Counted from the stretch's first letter, positions 1 through 5,921 are shown. The stretch is 6,741 bases of DNA from Oscillospiraceae bacterium (GCA_031282605.1 JAITDK010000121.1:1-6741); one strand, 5' to 3'. The notes: a model not told the origin generated them from the sequence alone. Program-made: numbers and translations.

Positions 1-159
1 AAGCCCCGGGGGAGGTCGGGAGGGGGTCGTGAGACCCCTTCCCGAAGGCGCGGATTGCCGGTTGCGCTCCAATAGTCTGTTCCGTAGCGCAGTCAGTTCC
101 TCCTGCTTCGCACTCTGGCGCAGCGACTGAGGGGGCGCCGGAGGCAAAGGAAGCTCCCT
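1..159. other. Left-edge stretch without an assignable gene
   Basis: No recognisable gene is seen. On the minus strand, the frame continuing directly after the noc stop codon stays open for 53 codons to the window edge. It encodes a proline-rich start, then a helix-like QEELTALRNRLLERN segment, then a basic/proline tail. It has no ATG or GTG start, and an AGGAGG stands in it with no start codon at usable spacing. A second minus frame is also open, so openness means little in this GC-rich DNA. It may be the 3' untranslated region of noc or part of a gene continuing beyond the edge. Confidence 0.4.
17..44. repeat. 12-bp GC-rich hairpin (inverted repeat)
   Basis: Positions 17-28 pair with 33-44 around a GTGA tetraloop. 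Eleven pairs are Watson-Crick and one is a G-T wobble (22 with 39). No T-run follows on either strand, so it is not a typical Rho-independent terminator. It lies about 115 bp past the noc stop codon and could act as a transcript 3' end, a structured RNA or a repeat element. Confidence 0.6.
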
Positions 160-1188
160 TTATGATATCTTCGGCAGCGACACGGTTAACACCAACCGGC
201 TGTCCGATTCGGCGGATTCGACGGACGGCGACAACCCCGACCTGCGCATCTGATCCACTATATCATTGATAGCGTTGACATACGGCCTGTGGTCGCGTAC
301 AATGGCAGTGACACGGCGATGGTCGGTGGGTCCCTCTATGGCCATATTCTCCACCAAAGACTCAGCGTCGCGCAGCGTCAGCTGCTTTTCGACAATCCGC
401 CGCGCCGCCGTTTGTTGCATGCTCTCCTCATTCAGACGCAGCAGCACTCGCGCGTAGCGTTCGTTCAAGTCCAGATCGCGGATAAGCCGCCGCGTCTCCG
501 GCGGAATCTTTAGCAGCCGCAGCTTATTTGACAGGCTGATCGTGCTAGTGCCCAGCCTAGCCGCTATCTCTTGCAGCGACAGACCCGTCTCGCTCCTGAC
601 GGCGTCGATGGTCTCCGCTTCCTCAAGATAGTGCAGCGGCACGCGCTGTATATTCTCAGCCAAGGCGAGCATGTCGCGGTCAACGTCCCCGGCAGGGAGC
701 ACGATCGCGTCGATATTGTCCCAACCCAGCTTTTCACACGCGCGCAAACGACGCTCGCCCGCTATCAATTCGTAGCGGTTGCCCTGCGCGGTGCGCACAG
801 TGATCGGCTGCAACAACCCCAAAGCGCGTATCGACTCCGCTAGCTCGTCCAGCTTACGCTCGTCAATAGCGGATCGCGTCTCGCGCGGACCATACTGTAT
901 CAACCGGATGGGCAGCCATCGCATCTGGCGGCGCGCGATGGCGTCGTCGACTTCATAGCGGGTGAGCGCCTGCGGTTCGTTGGATGGATTGGCGTTATTG
1001 TGCGACCTGTTCGATCGTGCTGAACGGTCATTATCGGCTTCGCCAGCCGTGACTGCGCCCGCGTCACGGCAACGCGAGACCAACGAAGCCGCCGCGTGGG
1101 GTATAACCACCGGGGCATCCAAGCGCGTCTGCGCGTCAAGACTTCGCCGAGCCTCGCCAGTAGCCCTAAACCGCCGCAGACCCATCAT
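160..1188 (-). CDS. noc: Noc-like ParB/Spo0J-family DNA-binding CTPase (nucleoid occlusion protein)
   Basis: The 342-residue protein has the ParB core. It contains a ParB/Srx-type CTP-binding domain at about residues 90-182, with LIAGERRLRA (141-150, the GERRxRA nucleotide motif) and ENIQR (178-182). A helix-turn-helix follows at about 203-229 (LSLQEIAARLGTS...NKLRLLKIP). The C-terminus ends in a short strand LVLTVSLPK, which resembles Noc (ending in IxLTIRIPK) more than Spo0J. Noc proteins bind DNA sites, spread as CTP clamps and tether DNA to the membrane to keep the division septum off the nucleoid. The first 15 residues are basic and partly hydrophobic, as expected for a membrane-targeting helix, but a long polar, apparently disordered linker (about 40-80) makes the N-terminus longer than usual for Noc (about 280 residues overall). 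The usual NPxQPR box reads QYGPRE here. The start is supported by GGGAG at 1199-1203 and a promoter just upstream. A generic ParB role cannot be excluded because no parA is visible. Confidence 0.85.
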   Translation of the reverse strand: MMGLRRFRATGEARRSLDAQTRLDAPVVIPHAAASLVSRCRDAGAVTAGEADNDRSARSNRSHNNANPSNEPQALTRYEVDDAIARRQMRWLPIRLIQYGPRETRSAIDERKLDELAESIRALGLLQPITVRTAQGNRYELIAGERRLRACEKLGWDNIDAIVLPAGDVDRDMLALAENIQRVPLHYLEEAETIDAVRSETGLSLQEIAARLGTSTISLSNKLRLLKIPPETRRLIRDLDLNERYARVLLRLNEESMQQTAARRIVEKQLTLRDAESLVENMAIEGPTDHRRVTAIVRDHRPYVNAINDIVDQMRRSGLSPSVESAESDSRLVLTVSLPKIS

Positions 1189-1216
1189 TGACAGCCATCT
1201 CCCGCCCTATGTAATT

Positions 1217-1245
1217 ATGATAACGTCCATACTCTATATATGCAA
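1217..1245 (-). promoter_or_regulatory. Predicted promoter of noc
   Basis: Read on the minus strand, a -35 TTGCAT (1240-1245) and a -10 TATCAT (1217-1222, 5 of 6 to consensus) are separated by exactly 17 bp. Transcription would start near 1210, leaving a leader of about 20 bases that contains the GGGAG ribosome binding site. The -35 is weak (3 of 6). The same AT-rich patch (about 1211-1245) may also carry the promoter of the divergent microprotein gene, but no convincing plus-strand pair was found. Confidence 0.5.
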
Positions 1246-1295
1246 AGGAACCATGCGGTTAGAACGATTATCAAATAAAAAACCGGAGGCAAGCC

Positions 1296-1418
1296 ATGGC
1301 GCATAGGGGTTCAACCAAAAAAAGAGCGACCCGCAAGCAGGTCACCGCGCGCGTATTGGCCGGGTTTATGGTCGGGATAATGTTCCTTGCGATACTGACG
1401 TCGTTTCTAGTCAGGTAA
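1296..1418 (+). CDS. 40-residue single-pass membrane microprotein, function unknown
   Basis: A short frame starts at ATG 1296 and is preceded by a strong ribosome binding site GGAGG (1285-1289) at a 6-base spacing. The product has a polar, strongly basic N-terminus (MAHRGSTKKRATRK) followed by a hydrophobic segment at about residues 18-38 (ARVLAGFMVGIMFLAILTSF), and ends in Leu-Val-Arg. This fits an inner-membrane protein with the basic N-terminus in the cytosol, as in many small Firmicutes membrane proteins (DUF4044-like in general design only; no sequence homology is claimed). It diverges from noc. Its final 8 bases overlap tail-to-tail with the end of the phosphatase gene, with no terminator between them. 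I do not recognise a family. Confidence 0.7.
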   Translation: MAHRGSTKKRATRKQVTARVLAGFMVGIMFLAILTSFLVR

Positions 1419-1914
1419 CGGACAGCATTCGCCTGAATCCCTTGTCGATCAGCCGCTTGATCTGCTCGCAGCACGCGTGATACTCCACGTCCGAACCCAT
1501 AAACGGATCGCGGACATCCTCGCCGTCGCCTAAACCAGCCCAGGCCGCGAGCGTCGTCACCCTGGCGCCCGGCGCTAGACGCAGCACATAATCGGCCTGC
1601 GCGCGGGTCATCGTGACGACCAACGCTCCGCGCGTCATCTCCGGCGTCAGCATCCTGGCGCGGTGCCCGTCCAGGGTCAAGCCCTGCCGCGCGGCAGCCT
1701 CAATCGCACCCTCCGACGCTGGAGAATCCGGACTCGCCGCCAACCCCGCCGACGATACTCGGAACCGTTCGGCATGTTCCGGCGCGCTCTTATTCAGCCA
1801 TGCCCGCGCCAGCGTCGCCGCCATCGGACTACGGCACGTGTTACCCGAACAGACGAACAACAGTGTGTATAACGGCGCGATTCCCGCTCCGCCGATTCTG
1901 CCTTGGTAATTCAT
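1411..1914 (-). CDS. Low-molecular-weight phosphatase, protein-arginine-phosphatase (YwlE) type
   Basis: The 167-residue cytosolic enzyme carries the LMW-PTP signature. The P-loop VCSGNTCRSPMA at 21-32 has nucleophile Cys22, phosphate-binding Arg28 and Ser29, and the general acid is Asp136 in a DPF motif (136-138). In YwlE the P-loop threonine between Asn and Cys (Thr26 here) favours phosphoarginine, whereas tyrosine phosphatases usually carry a bulkier residue there. Arginine phosphatase activity, opposing McsB-type kinases, is therefore likely but inferred. All catalytic residues are present. There is a 14-residue extension before the usual MxxLFVC start. No better start is seen, and AAGGGATGAG (1921-1930) precedes this ATG. 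It lies 59 bp after the GMP-synthase-like gene and probably ends that operon. Its stop overlaps the convergent microprotein gene. Confidence 0.9.
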   Translation of the reverse strand: MNYQGRIGGAGIAPLYTLLFVCSGNTCRSPMAATLARAWLNKSAPEHAERFRVSSAGLAASPDSPASEGAIEAAARQGLTLDGHRARMLTPEMTRGALVVTMTRAQADYVLRLAPGARVTTLAAWAGLGDGEDVRDPFMGSDVEYHACCEQIKRLIDKGFRRMLSVT

Positions 1915-1973
1915 ACTCGGCTCATCCCTTAGGTAATCAACCCATTAACCAGCCTTGCCGACTCGTTAACCCG

Positions 1974-3407
1974 TCATGTCATCATGCTTGGCGTCAGATC
2001 GTACATTACGCGGCCTATGCCGGGCTGGTCGCTGCGCACGCGCTCGACCACGCGCTCCAGCAGATCGTAAGGAAGCCGCGCCGCCCCGGCCTTATCGCCG
2101 GTCGTCAGCGCCCTGATTATCAGCGCGTAAGGCGAATCGGCTGAATCGCCCGTCTGCCGCCCCAGCACCGCATAATACTGGCGCAGCCGCTTATCCTGGC
2201 CGCCCGTCTCGATCTCCTCGCGCAGTATAGCGTCCGCGGCGCGCAGCGTCTCTACCAGAGGCTGCGTTACCTCTCCCTCTATGCGCGCGGCCAATCCCTC
2301 GATCGCGATAGGCTGCCTGTTCACAAACGCTGCGGGCAGTCCCAGTCTCTCCCCTACCGCGCAGACCTCGTCCTTGAACAGCTCCACCAGCGGCTCGACC
2401 ACTCCCTTGAATCCCGGGAATCCTCCGCGCTGATGCGGCTGACCCTTCTGCAGCACCTCGGTATAATTCGTGCCTAACACCAGCGTCATATCCGCCGCGT
2501 TCGACCCCGCCGCCTCCGCCACTGCCGCTCGGAACACTCGCCGGACGGCCTCCTCCTTGGCGGCTTGGTTCGTCATGCCCTTGAGCGATTCGAATACCCG
2601 CTCGTGGGCGTCGACCGCGATCAACTCCACCCCAAGATTCTGGCGGCAGAACGCCTCGACATGCTTTACGATATCGCTGCGATGAAGCCCCGTGCGCACC
2701 ATGATCGGAATCAGCCGCGAACCGACCGCGCGCCCGGCCAGTGCCGCGCACACCGACGAATCCACGCCGCCGCTCAACGCCACCGCCAGCGGCGAATCCC
2801 CCGCCAGCCGCGCCAATTCCCCCGTCGCGCGGTCGATGAACGCCTCCGTCGACCACCATGTCGTGCACCTGCTGATCCTCGTGCAGAAGTTGTTCAGCAG
2901 CGTCACGCCTTCGGGATCATGCTTCTCGATCAGGAATTGCAGCCCATACAGCGGACGCTCCTTGTCGCAGAACCCGACGGCCACGCCGCCAGACATGGCG
3001 ATGGGCATCATGCAGTCCGGCAGCTCCATTCGCTCGGCGCGAGAGAACCACCGGTCGCCGGGCGCCACGCCGTCGAATATCATCTGCGGGTCATACGTCA
3101 CATGCGCGGTAGTGTTGGTCAGCGCGGCGCCCTTGCTCGCGCCGCCCAGCATCTTCGCCAGCGCGACCGACGCCGCTCCGATGGCCAGCACCGGCAGCCC
3201 CAGCGAGAGTATCCGCTCGTCGATAGGCGCGGCGTCGCCATCCGCACGGCCAGCCCATATAATGCCGGACGCATCCTGCTCGGCAACCGCATCCAGCGAC
3301 GCGCCGCCGGGCAATATCTTGCAATAGATGCCCTGGGCACGCAGCTTTCGCGCTATCGCGATGCTCCCATAATTATCCATATCCAGCACGAGGATCTTAT
3401 CGAGCAT
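1974..3407 (-). CDS. GMP synthase (GuaA)-like protein with degenerate glutaminase domain
   Basis: The 477-residue protein aligns along its length with GuaA, which makes GMP from XMP, ATP and glutamine. The N-terminal class I amidotransferase fold covers about 1-180, the ATP-pyrophosphatase domain about 185-370, and the GuaA dimerisation domain about 370-477. SGGVDSS (212-218) is a perfect PP-loop, and LFKDEV (343-348) and GIGRVMYD (463-470) are retained. The glutaminase site is gone. The nucleophile motif GVCYGMQ is replaced by AIGAASV (75-81, Gly77 at the Cys position), QFHPE by QFLIE (157-161), and SGGP by AGRA (52-55). XMP-site motifs also differ: PFPGPGL is PIAIEGL (366-372) and the C-terminal KPPxTIEWE is absent. 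No alternative frame restores it. The start has an excellent AGGAGGT (3414-3420) that overlaps the stop of the upstream gene, implying translational coupling. Canonical GMP synthase activity is doubtful. An ammonia-using synthase or an ATPase activating another substrate is possible. Confidence 0.85.
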   Translation of the reverse strand: MLDKILVLDMDNYGSIAIARKLRAQGIYCKILPGGASLDAVAEQDASGIIWAGRADGDAAPIDERILSLGLPVLAIGAASVALAKMLGGASKGAALTNTTAHVTYDPQMIFDGVAPGDRWFSRAERMELPDCMMPIAMSGGVAVGFCDKERPLYGLQFLIEKHDPEGVTLLNNFCTRISRCTTWWSTEAFIDRATGELARLAGDSPLAVALSGGVDSSVCAALAGRAVGSRLIPIMVRTGLHRSDIVKHVEAFCRQNLGVELIAVDAHERVFESLKGMTNQAAKEEAVRRVFRAAVAEAAGSNAADMTLVLGTNYTEVLQKGQPHQRGGFPGFKGVVEPLVELFKDEVCAVGERLGLPAAFVNRQPIAIEGLAARIEGEVTQPLVETLRAADAILREEIETGGQDKRLRQYYAVLGRQTGDSADSPYALIIRALTTGDKAGAARLPYDLLERVVERVRSDQPGIGRVMYDLTPSMMT

Positions 3408-3413
3408 GCTATT

Positions 3414-3421
3414 ACCTCCTA
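3414..3421 (-). promoter_or_regulatory. Ribosome binding site of the GuaA-like gene, fused to the upstream stop codon
   Basis: On the minus strand the sequence TAGGAGGT holds both the stop codon of the GH127-like gene (3419-3421) and a near-perfect Shine-Dalgarno sequence, 6 bases before the next ATG. Only 11 bp separate the two coding regions, so the genes are very probably co-transcribed and translationally coupled. Confidence 0.85.
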
Positions 3422-5464
3422 GGATTCCTCATTGGTATCCGGCTCCAGCCGGCCATGAGCCTGAGCCGACCGCGCCGAGGGGAATTGCGCTATTCTAAGC
3501 GGCGCGCTAGCGTATGGCACGAGCGACACGATCCGCGCCGGGCCGTTTGGCTTGGGTTCGCGAGGCGGCGGTTCCGGCGCGCGCCGCTTCTCGGACCAGT
3601 TTTCCAGCGGAACGACGGCGGCTCTGATGCGCGGCGGTTCGCCAGGGCGGGCGGGCGGCTCCTCCGACAGCGGCGTATCCGACAGCAGCGCGTACCGCCA
3701 GTCCGATATCGGTTTCAGTCCAATCGCCTCCGCGCCGTCCAGCATGGTGGCCTCGGTGAAGTCCGCGTCTATCGGCAGCGCGTACAGCACCGGTCCGCGC
3801 TCGATCCAAGCGCCGTTCAATTCTTCCATACGCGCGCGCATGGGCAGCGTCAATTCGATCACGTCTCCGCCCGAGAACACCCGCTCCAGCCTCAGGAACG
3901 TGCCCGGCACGCATTCCGGGCTTTCCCCTGACGACAGCTTCATCGTGGCTCCGCCGGCCCATCGCGGTATCCGCAGGAACAATGTGAGGCGAATTGGCTC
4001 CTTCACCGCGACGGTCATACGTATCTCGCCGTCGTACGGGTAGTTGGATTCAACGGTTATCTTAACGAGCTGGCCGTTAATCCTGTCGCGCACCTCGCAC
4101 GGTATGTATGACAGCGCGGCCAGGCCGCCGCCCGGCGCGCACATCCACGACGTCATTGTGAACGCGCTCAAAACCCCCAGCGCCTGCGCGGTATCAGGCT
4201 CGCCCGCGCGTGTCTTAACGAATAAGTATGAATCCTCGGACAGGTTATAGCTGGATACAGGCGCGCGCGCGCATTCGATCTGGTTCAGCCGCTGCGCGGT
4301 CTGGCGGTACCGCCAATCCGGCGTAAAGCTGGCCATGTTCGCGCTGAACACCAGTTTCTCCAGCGCCTCCGCCGCGGACGCCACTGCGGAAAACTGGCTG
4401 ACCATGCGCGTCTGGGTAATCAGCGCGTGTATCATCTCTGTGACCGCGGGTGCGTATACGCCTTGAGACGGGTTGCGTCCGGCGAGGTACATATCGGCCG
4501 TGCACATGCCTAACGCCGTGCCATGGTGCTTCGCCAGTTTTTCCCAGCCGATGGTAAACGCCTGCTCATCCTTAAGCGCGCCGGTCAACGCGGCGTGAAC
4601 GGCGGTCGCACCCAAGCCGCGCGCGGCGTAATCAGCCCTGGCCGCCAGCGACAGTACCGTAAAGTATCCGAACGCGTCGCCAGACTCCCTTTCGGCCTTT
4701 ATCTGCGCGATCAGCTGGGAGAAAGGCAGCGAACGGTACATGGGCTGGGTCTGCGGGAAGCGGGTGTACCAGCCTGTCCAATCCAGCGCGATATCCGACC
4801 ATCGCTTGGCGATGCTGAGCAGCTGCGGCTGGCCGGTGCGGTTATAGACGTCCAGCAGCGCCGCCATGAACTCGCCGGCATTGGCGCGCGTCTCCGGCGC
4901 GACACCGCCGGGGCTGACCTGGGCAAGCGCTCGAGCCTGGACGGTCAGCATTCGCAACGCAAGCTTAATCATCTTCACGTCGCCCGTGGCGGTGAAATAA
5001 CGTATGAACGCTTGCGGAGCGGCGTACGCGTCCGGCGCGAGCACGGTTGCGACCCATTCGGGCAGCTTGCGTTCAGGCTCAAGCTCAGTGGCGTACGTTT
5101 CACCGAAATCCCCGTCGGACTTATCGCCGGAATCCTTCGACATCTCGTGTACGGATTCCTTCCGAGCGGCGCTGGCGGCGGCCTCAATGGGTTTAAGCTG
5201 CGCCTCAATGGCGGCGGCGGCGGCGTTCATGCACGACGCGGCCATTTCCAACATCGCCTCATCGCCCGACACATACGCCAGCTGGATTATCGATTCCAGC
5301 GTGCGCGGGTGCGGTGGATTATCCAGCGGCGATTCGAGGAACAAGGCGGCCTGTGCCTTAAGCTCTCTTAGCAGCCAGCCTGCCGGGCGAACGGCGGTGA
5401 GCGGCAACGGCGAGAGTCGGTTTTGACGGAGCGGGGCGCGATTCCATACGGCCTTTGCCGGCAT
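3419..5464 (-). CDS. GH127 (DUF1680)-family-like protein, cytosolic, apparently lacking the catalytic zinc site
   Basis: The 681-residue protein resembles GH127 beta-L-arabinofuranosidases. It begins with PLTAVRPAGWLLREL (21-35), the family's opening motif, followed by an alpha-barrel region (about 50-450) and a beta-sandwich with YPYDGEI (475-481), FLRIPRWA (496-503), ERGPVLYALP (555-564) and a terminal SLVPYASAPLRIAQFP (647-662). Known members use a zinc-bound cysteine nucleophile with a Glu-x-Cys pair and an adjacent Cys-Cys. Here the region expected to read GTELCAVVE is GVYAPAVTE (335-343), GDE is ADM (323-325), and GCC is GEP (421-423). No two of its six cysteines are adjacent. Residues about 81-130 contain an Ala-rich, then Lys/Asp-rich insert. 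There is no signal peptide, so it should act in the cytosol if at all. GAGGT (5471-5475) supports the start. It opens the operon with the GuaA-like and phosphatase genes. Substrate and activity are unknown. Confidence 0.8.
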   Translation of the reverse strand: MPAKAVWNRAPLRQNRLSPLPLTAVRPAGWLLRELKAQAALFLESPLDNPPHPRTLESIIQLAYVSGDEAMLEMAASCMNAAAAAIEAQLKPIEAAASAARKESVHEMSKDSGDKSDGDFGETYATELEPERKLPEWVATVLAPDAYAAPQAFIRYFTATGDVKMIKLALRMLTVQARALAQVSPGGVAPETRANAGEFMAALLDVYNRTGQPQLLSIAKRWSDIALDWTGWYTRFPQTQPMYRSLPFSQLIAQIKAERESGDAFGYFTVLSLAARADYAARGLGATAVHAALTGALKDEQAFTIGWEKLAKHHGTALGMCTADMYLAGRNPSQGVYAPAVTEMIHALITQTRMVSQFSAVASAAEALEKLVFSANMASFTPDWRYRQTAQRLNQIECARAPVSSYNLSEDSYLFVKTRAGEPDTAQALGVLSAFTMTSWMCAPGGGLAALSYIPCEVRDRINGQLVKITVESNYPYDGEIRMTVAVKEPIRLTLFLRIPRWAGGATMKLSSGESPECVPGTFLRLERVFSGGDVIELTLPMRARMEELNGAWIERGPVLYALPIDADFTEATMLDGAEAIGLKPISDWRYALLSDTPLSEEPPARPGEPPRIRAAVVPLENWSEKRRAPEPPPREPKPNGPARIVSLVPYASAPLRIAQFPSARSAQAHGRLEPDTNEES

Positions 5465-5476
5465 TACTATACCTCA

Positions 5477-5540
5477 TTTACGAACGGCGGACATAGTTCG
5501 ATACATTAACTATTGTATCTCAATTTCTGCCGTTCGTAAA
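5477..5540. promoter_or_regulatory. Nested palindrome operator over the operon promoter
   Basis: Outer arms TTTACGAACGGC (5477-5488) and GCCGTTCGTAAA (5529-5540) are perfect 12-bp inverted repeats, extendable to 15 bp with one wobble. Nearly concentric within them lies a second inverted repeat, GATACA (5500-5505) and TGTATC (5514-5519), separated by 8 bp. The spacer is AT-rich. The structure starts 12 bp upstream of the GH127-like start codon and contains its likely promoter. This is the architecture expected of binding by one or two dimeric repressors. A transcript hairpin is a second reading, since the promoter's own transcript would include only the left outer arm. Confidence 0.6.
5512..5540 (-). 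promoter_or_regulatory. Predicted promoter of the three-gene operon
   Basis: On the minus strand, -35 TTTACG (5535-5540, 4 of 6) and -10 TACAAT (5512-5517, 5 of 6) are 17 bp apart. The -35 lies in the right outer palindrome arm and the -10 overlaps the right inner half-site, so a protein bound there would block RNA polymerase. Start of transcription would be near 5505, giving a leader of about 40 bases. Confidence 0.5.
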
Positions 5541-5785
5541 GTGCGCCCACACCATTCGTTGAGCTTTTTCTAAATATTGTCGAAACAGCCTTTCCGCCGC
5601 ATCTCAACCAGGAACAGTCAAGACGCCGCTCACCCAGACCGGGCGGCAAAGAAGACAAATGGTCGTTACATATTGTGTACAATTCGAAGATTTTGCAGAA
5701 GCAACTTATGATACATGCGTTTTCCCCCGTATACTCTCACTACGCCAGAACCCTCAAGCGTCTTAACGATTCCTAAATCCCTGCT
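5541..5785. other. Intergenic region without a recognised gene
   Basis: No convincing coding region is seen. A 35-codon plus-strand frame starting at 5660 lacks a good ribosome binding site. A minus-strand frame of 68 codons begins inside tRNA-Met and runs through its terminator, so both are taken as chance. Small structures are a GCCGC/GCGGC stem at about 5623-5645 and an ATTGT-GT-ACAAT dyad at 5672-5683, neither with a T-run or nearby gene start. Base composition is more AT-rich than the flanking genes. It could hold remnants of a lost gene. Confidence 0.5.
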
Positions 5786-5816
5786 AAACAACAAAGGAAG
5801 CCTTGTACAGGCTTCC
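5786..5816 (-). terminator. Rho-independent terminator of the tRNA operon
   Basis: GGAAGCCT (5796-5803) pairs perfectly with AGGCTTCC (5809-5816) around a 5-base loop. Read on the minus strand, the stem is followed by the T-rich tract TTTGTTGTTT (5795-5786). It lies 28 bp past the encoded CCA of tRNA-Met and should end the tRNA transcript before the GH127 operon. Confidence 0.85.
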
Positions 5817-5844
5817 AGATGCGTATCAATCAAAGCTATAGTCA

Positions 5845-5921
5845 TGGTAGCGGCGATGTGATTCGAACACATGACACTCCGGGTATGAACCGAATGCTCT
5901 GGCCAGCTGAGCTACGCCGCC
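5845..5921 (-). tRNA. tRNA-Met (CAT), elongator type
   Basis: The 77-base gene folds as a cloverleaf with acceptor GGCGGCG/CGCCGCT, D-arm GCTC/GAGC, anticodon stem TTCGG/CCGGA, loop TTCATAC with anticodon CAT, and T-arm ATGTG-TTCGAAT-CACAT. The 3' ACCA is encoded. It lacks the initiator's GGG/CCC anticodon stem and C1-A72 mismatch, and differs from the C4-G69/C5-G68 pattern of CAU-isoleucine tRNA, so elongator Met is preferred. Pair 1-72 is G-U. It follows tRNA-fMet by 4 bases in the same transcript. Confidence 0.92.

Noticed and set aside
1188..1193. Perfect TTGACA on the plus strand as -35 for the microprotein
   Set aside because: The only good -10 (TATGAT at 1216-1221) is 22 bp away, too far, and the hexamer overlaps the noc start codon.
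2412..2420. TCCCGGGAA, resembling the core of a Noc binding site
   Set aside because: Only the core matches, the outer bases of the 14-bp site differ, and it lies inside coding sequence for a Gly-Phe-Pro-Gly-Phe stretch. Chance is likely.
2191..2868. Minus-strand open frame of 225 codons in another frame of the GuaA-like gene
   Set aside because: Gly/Arg-rich translation overlapping the real frame, with no ribosome binding site noted.
2565..3422. Plus-strand open frame of 285 codons opposite the GuaA-like gene
   Set aside because: It is antisense to a gene with clear family motifs, is Arg/His/Pro-rich as typical of GC-rich shadow frames, and matches no family I know.
5200..5230. GGC/GCG trinucleotide run
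   Set aside because: It encodes a short alanine stretch in the GH127-like protein and needs no other explanation.
4523..5371. Plus-strand open frame of 282 codons opposite the GH127-like gene
   Set aside because: Same reasoning: Arg/Gly-rich low-complexity translation opposite a recognisable coding region.
5666..5872. Minus-strand 68-codon frame
   Set aside because: It begins inside tRNA-Met and reads through the tRNA terminator hairpin, so it cannot be an ordinary gene.
5845..5921. tRNA-Met as an integration site for a mobile element carrying the operon
   Set aside because: No repeat of the tRNA 3' end was found elsewhere in the window and no integrase is visible.
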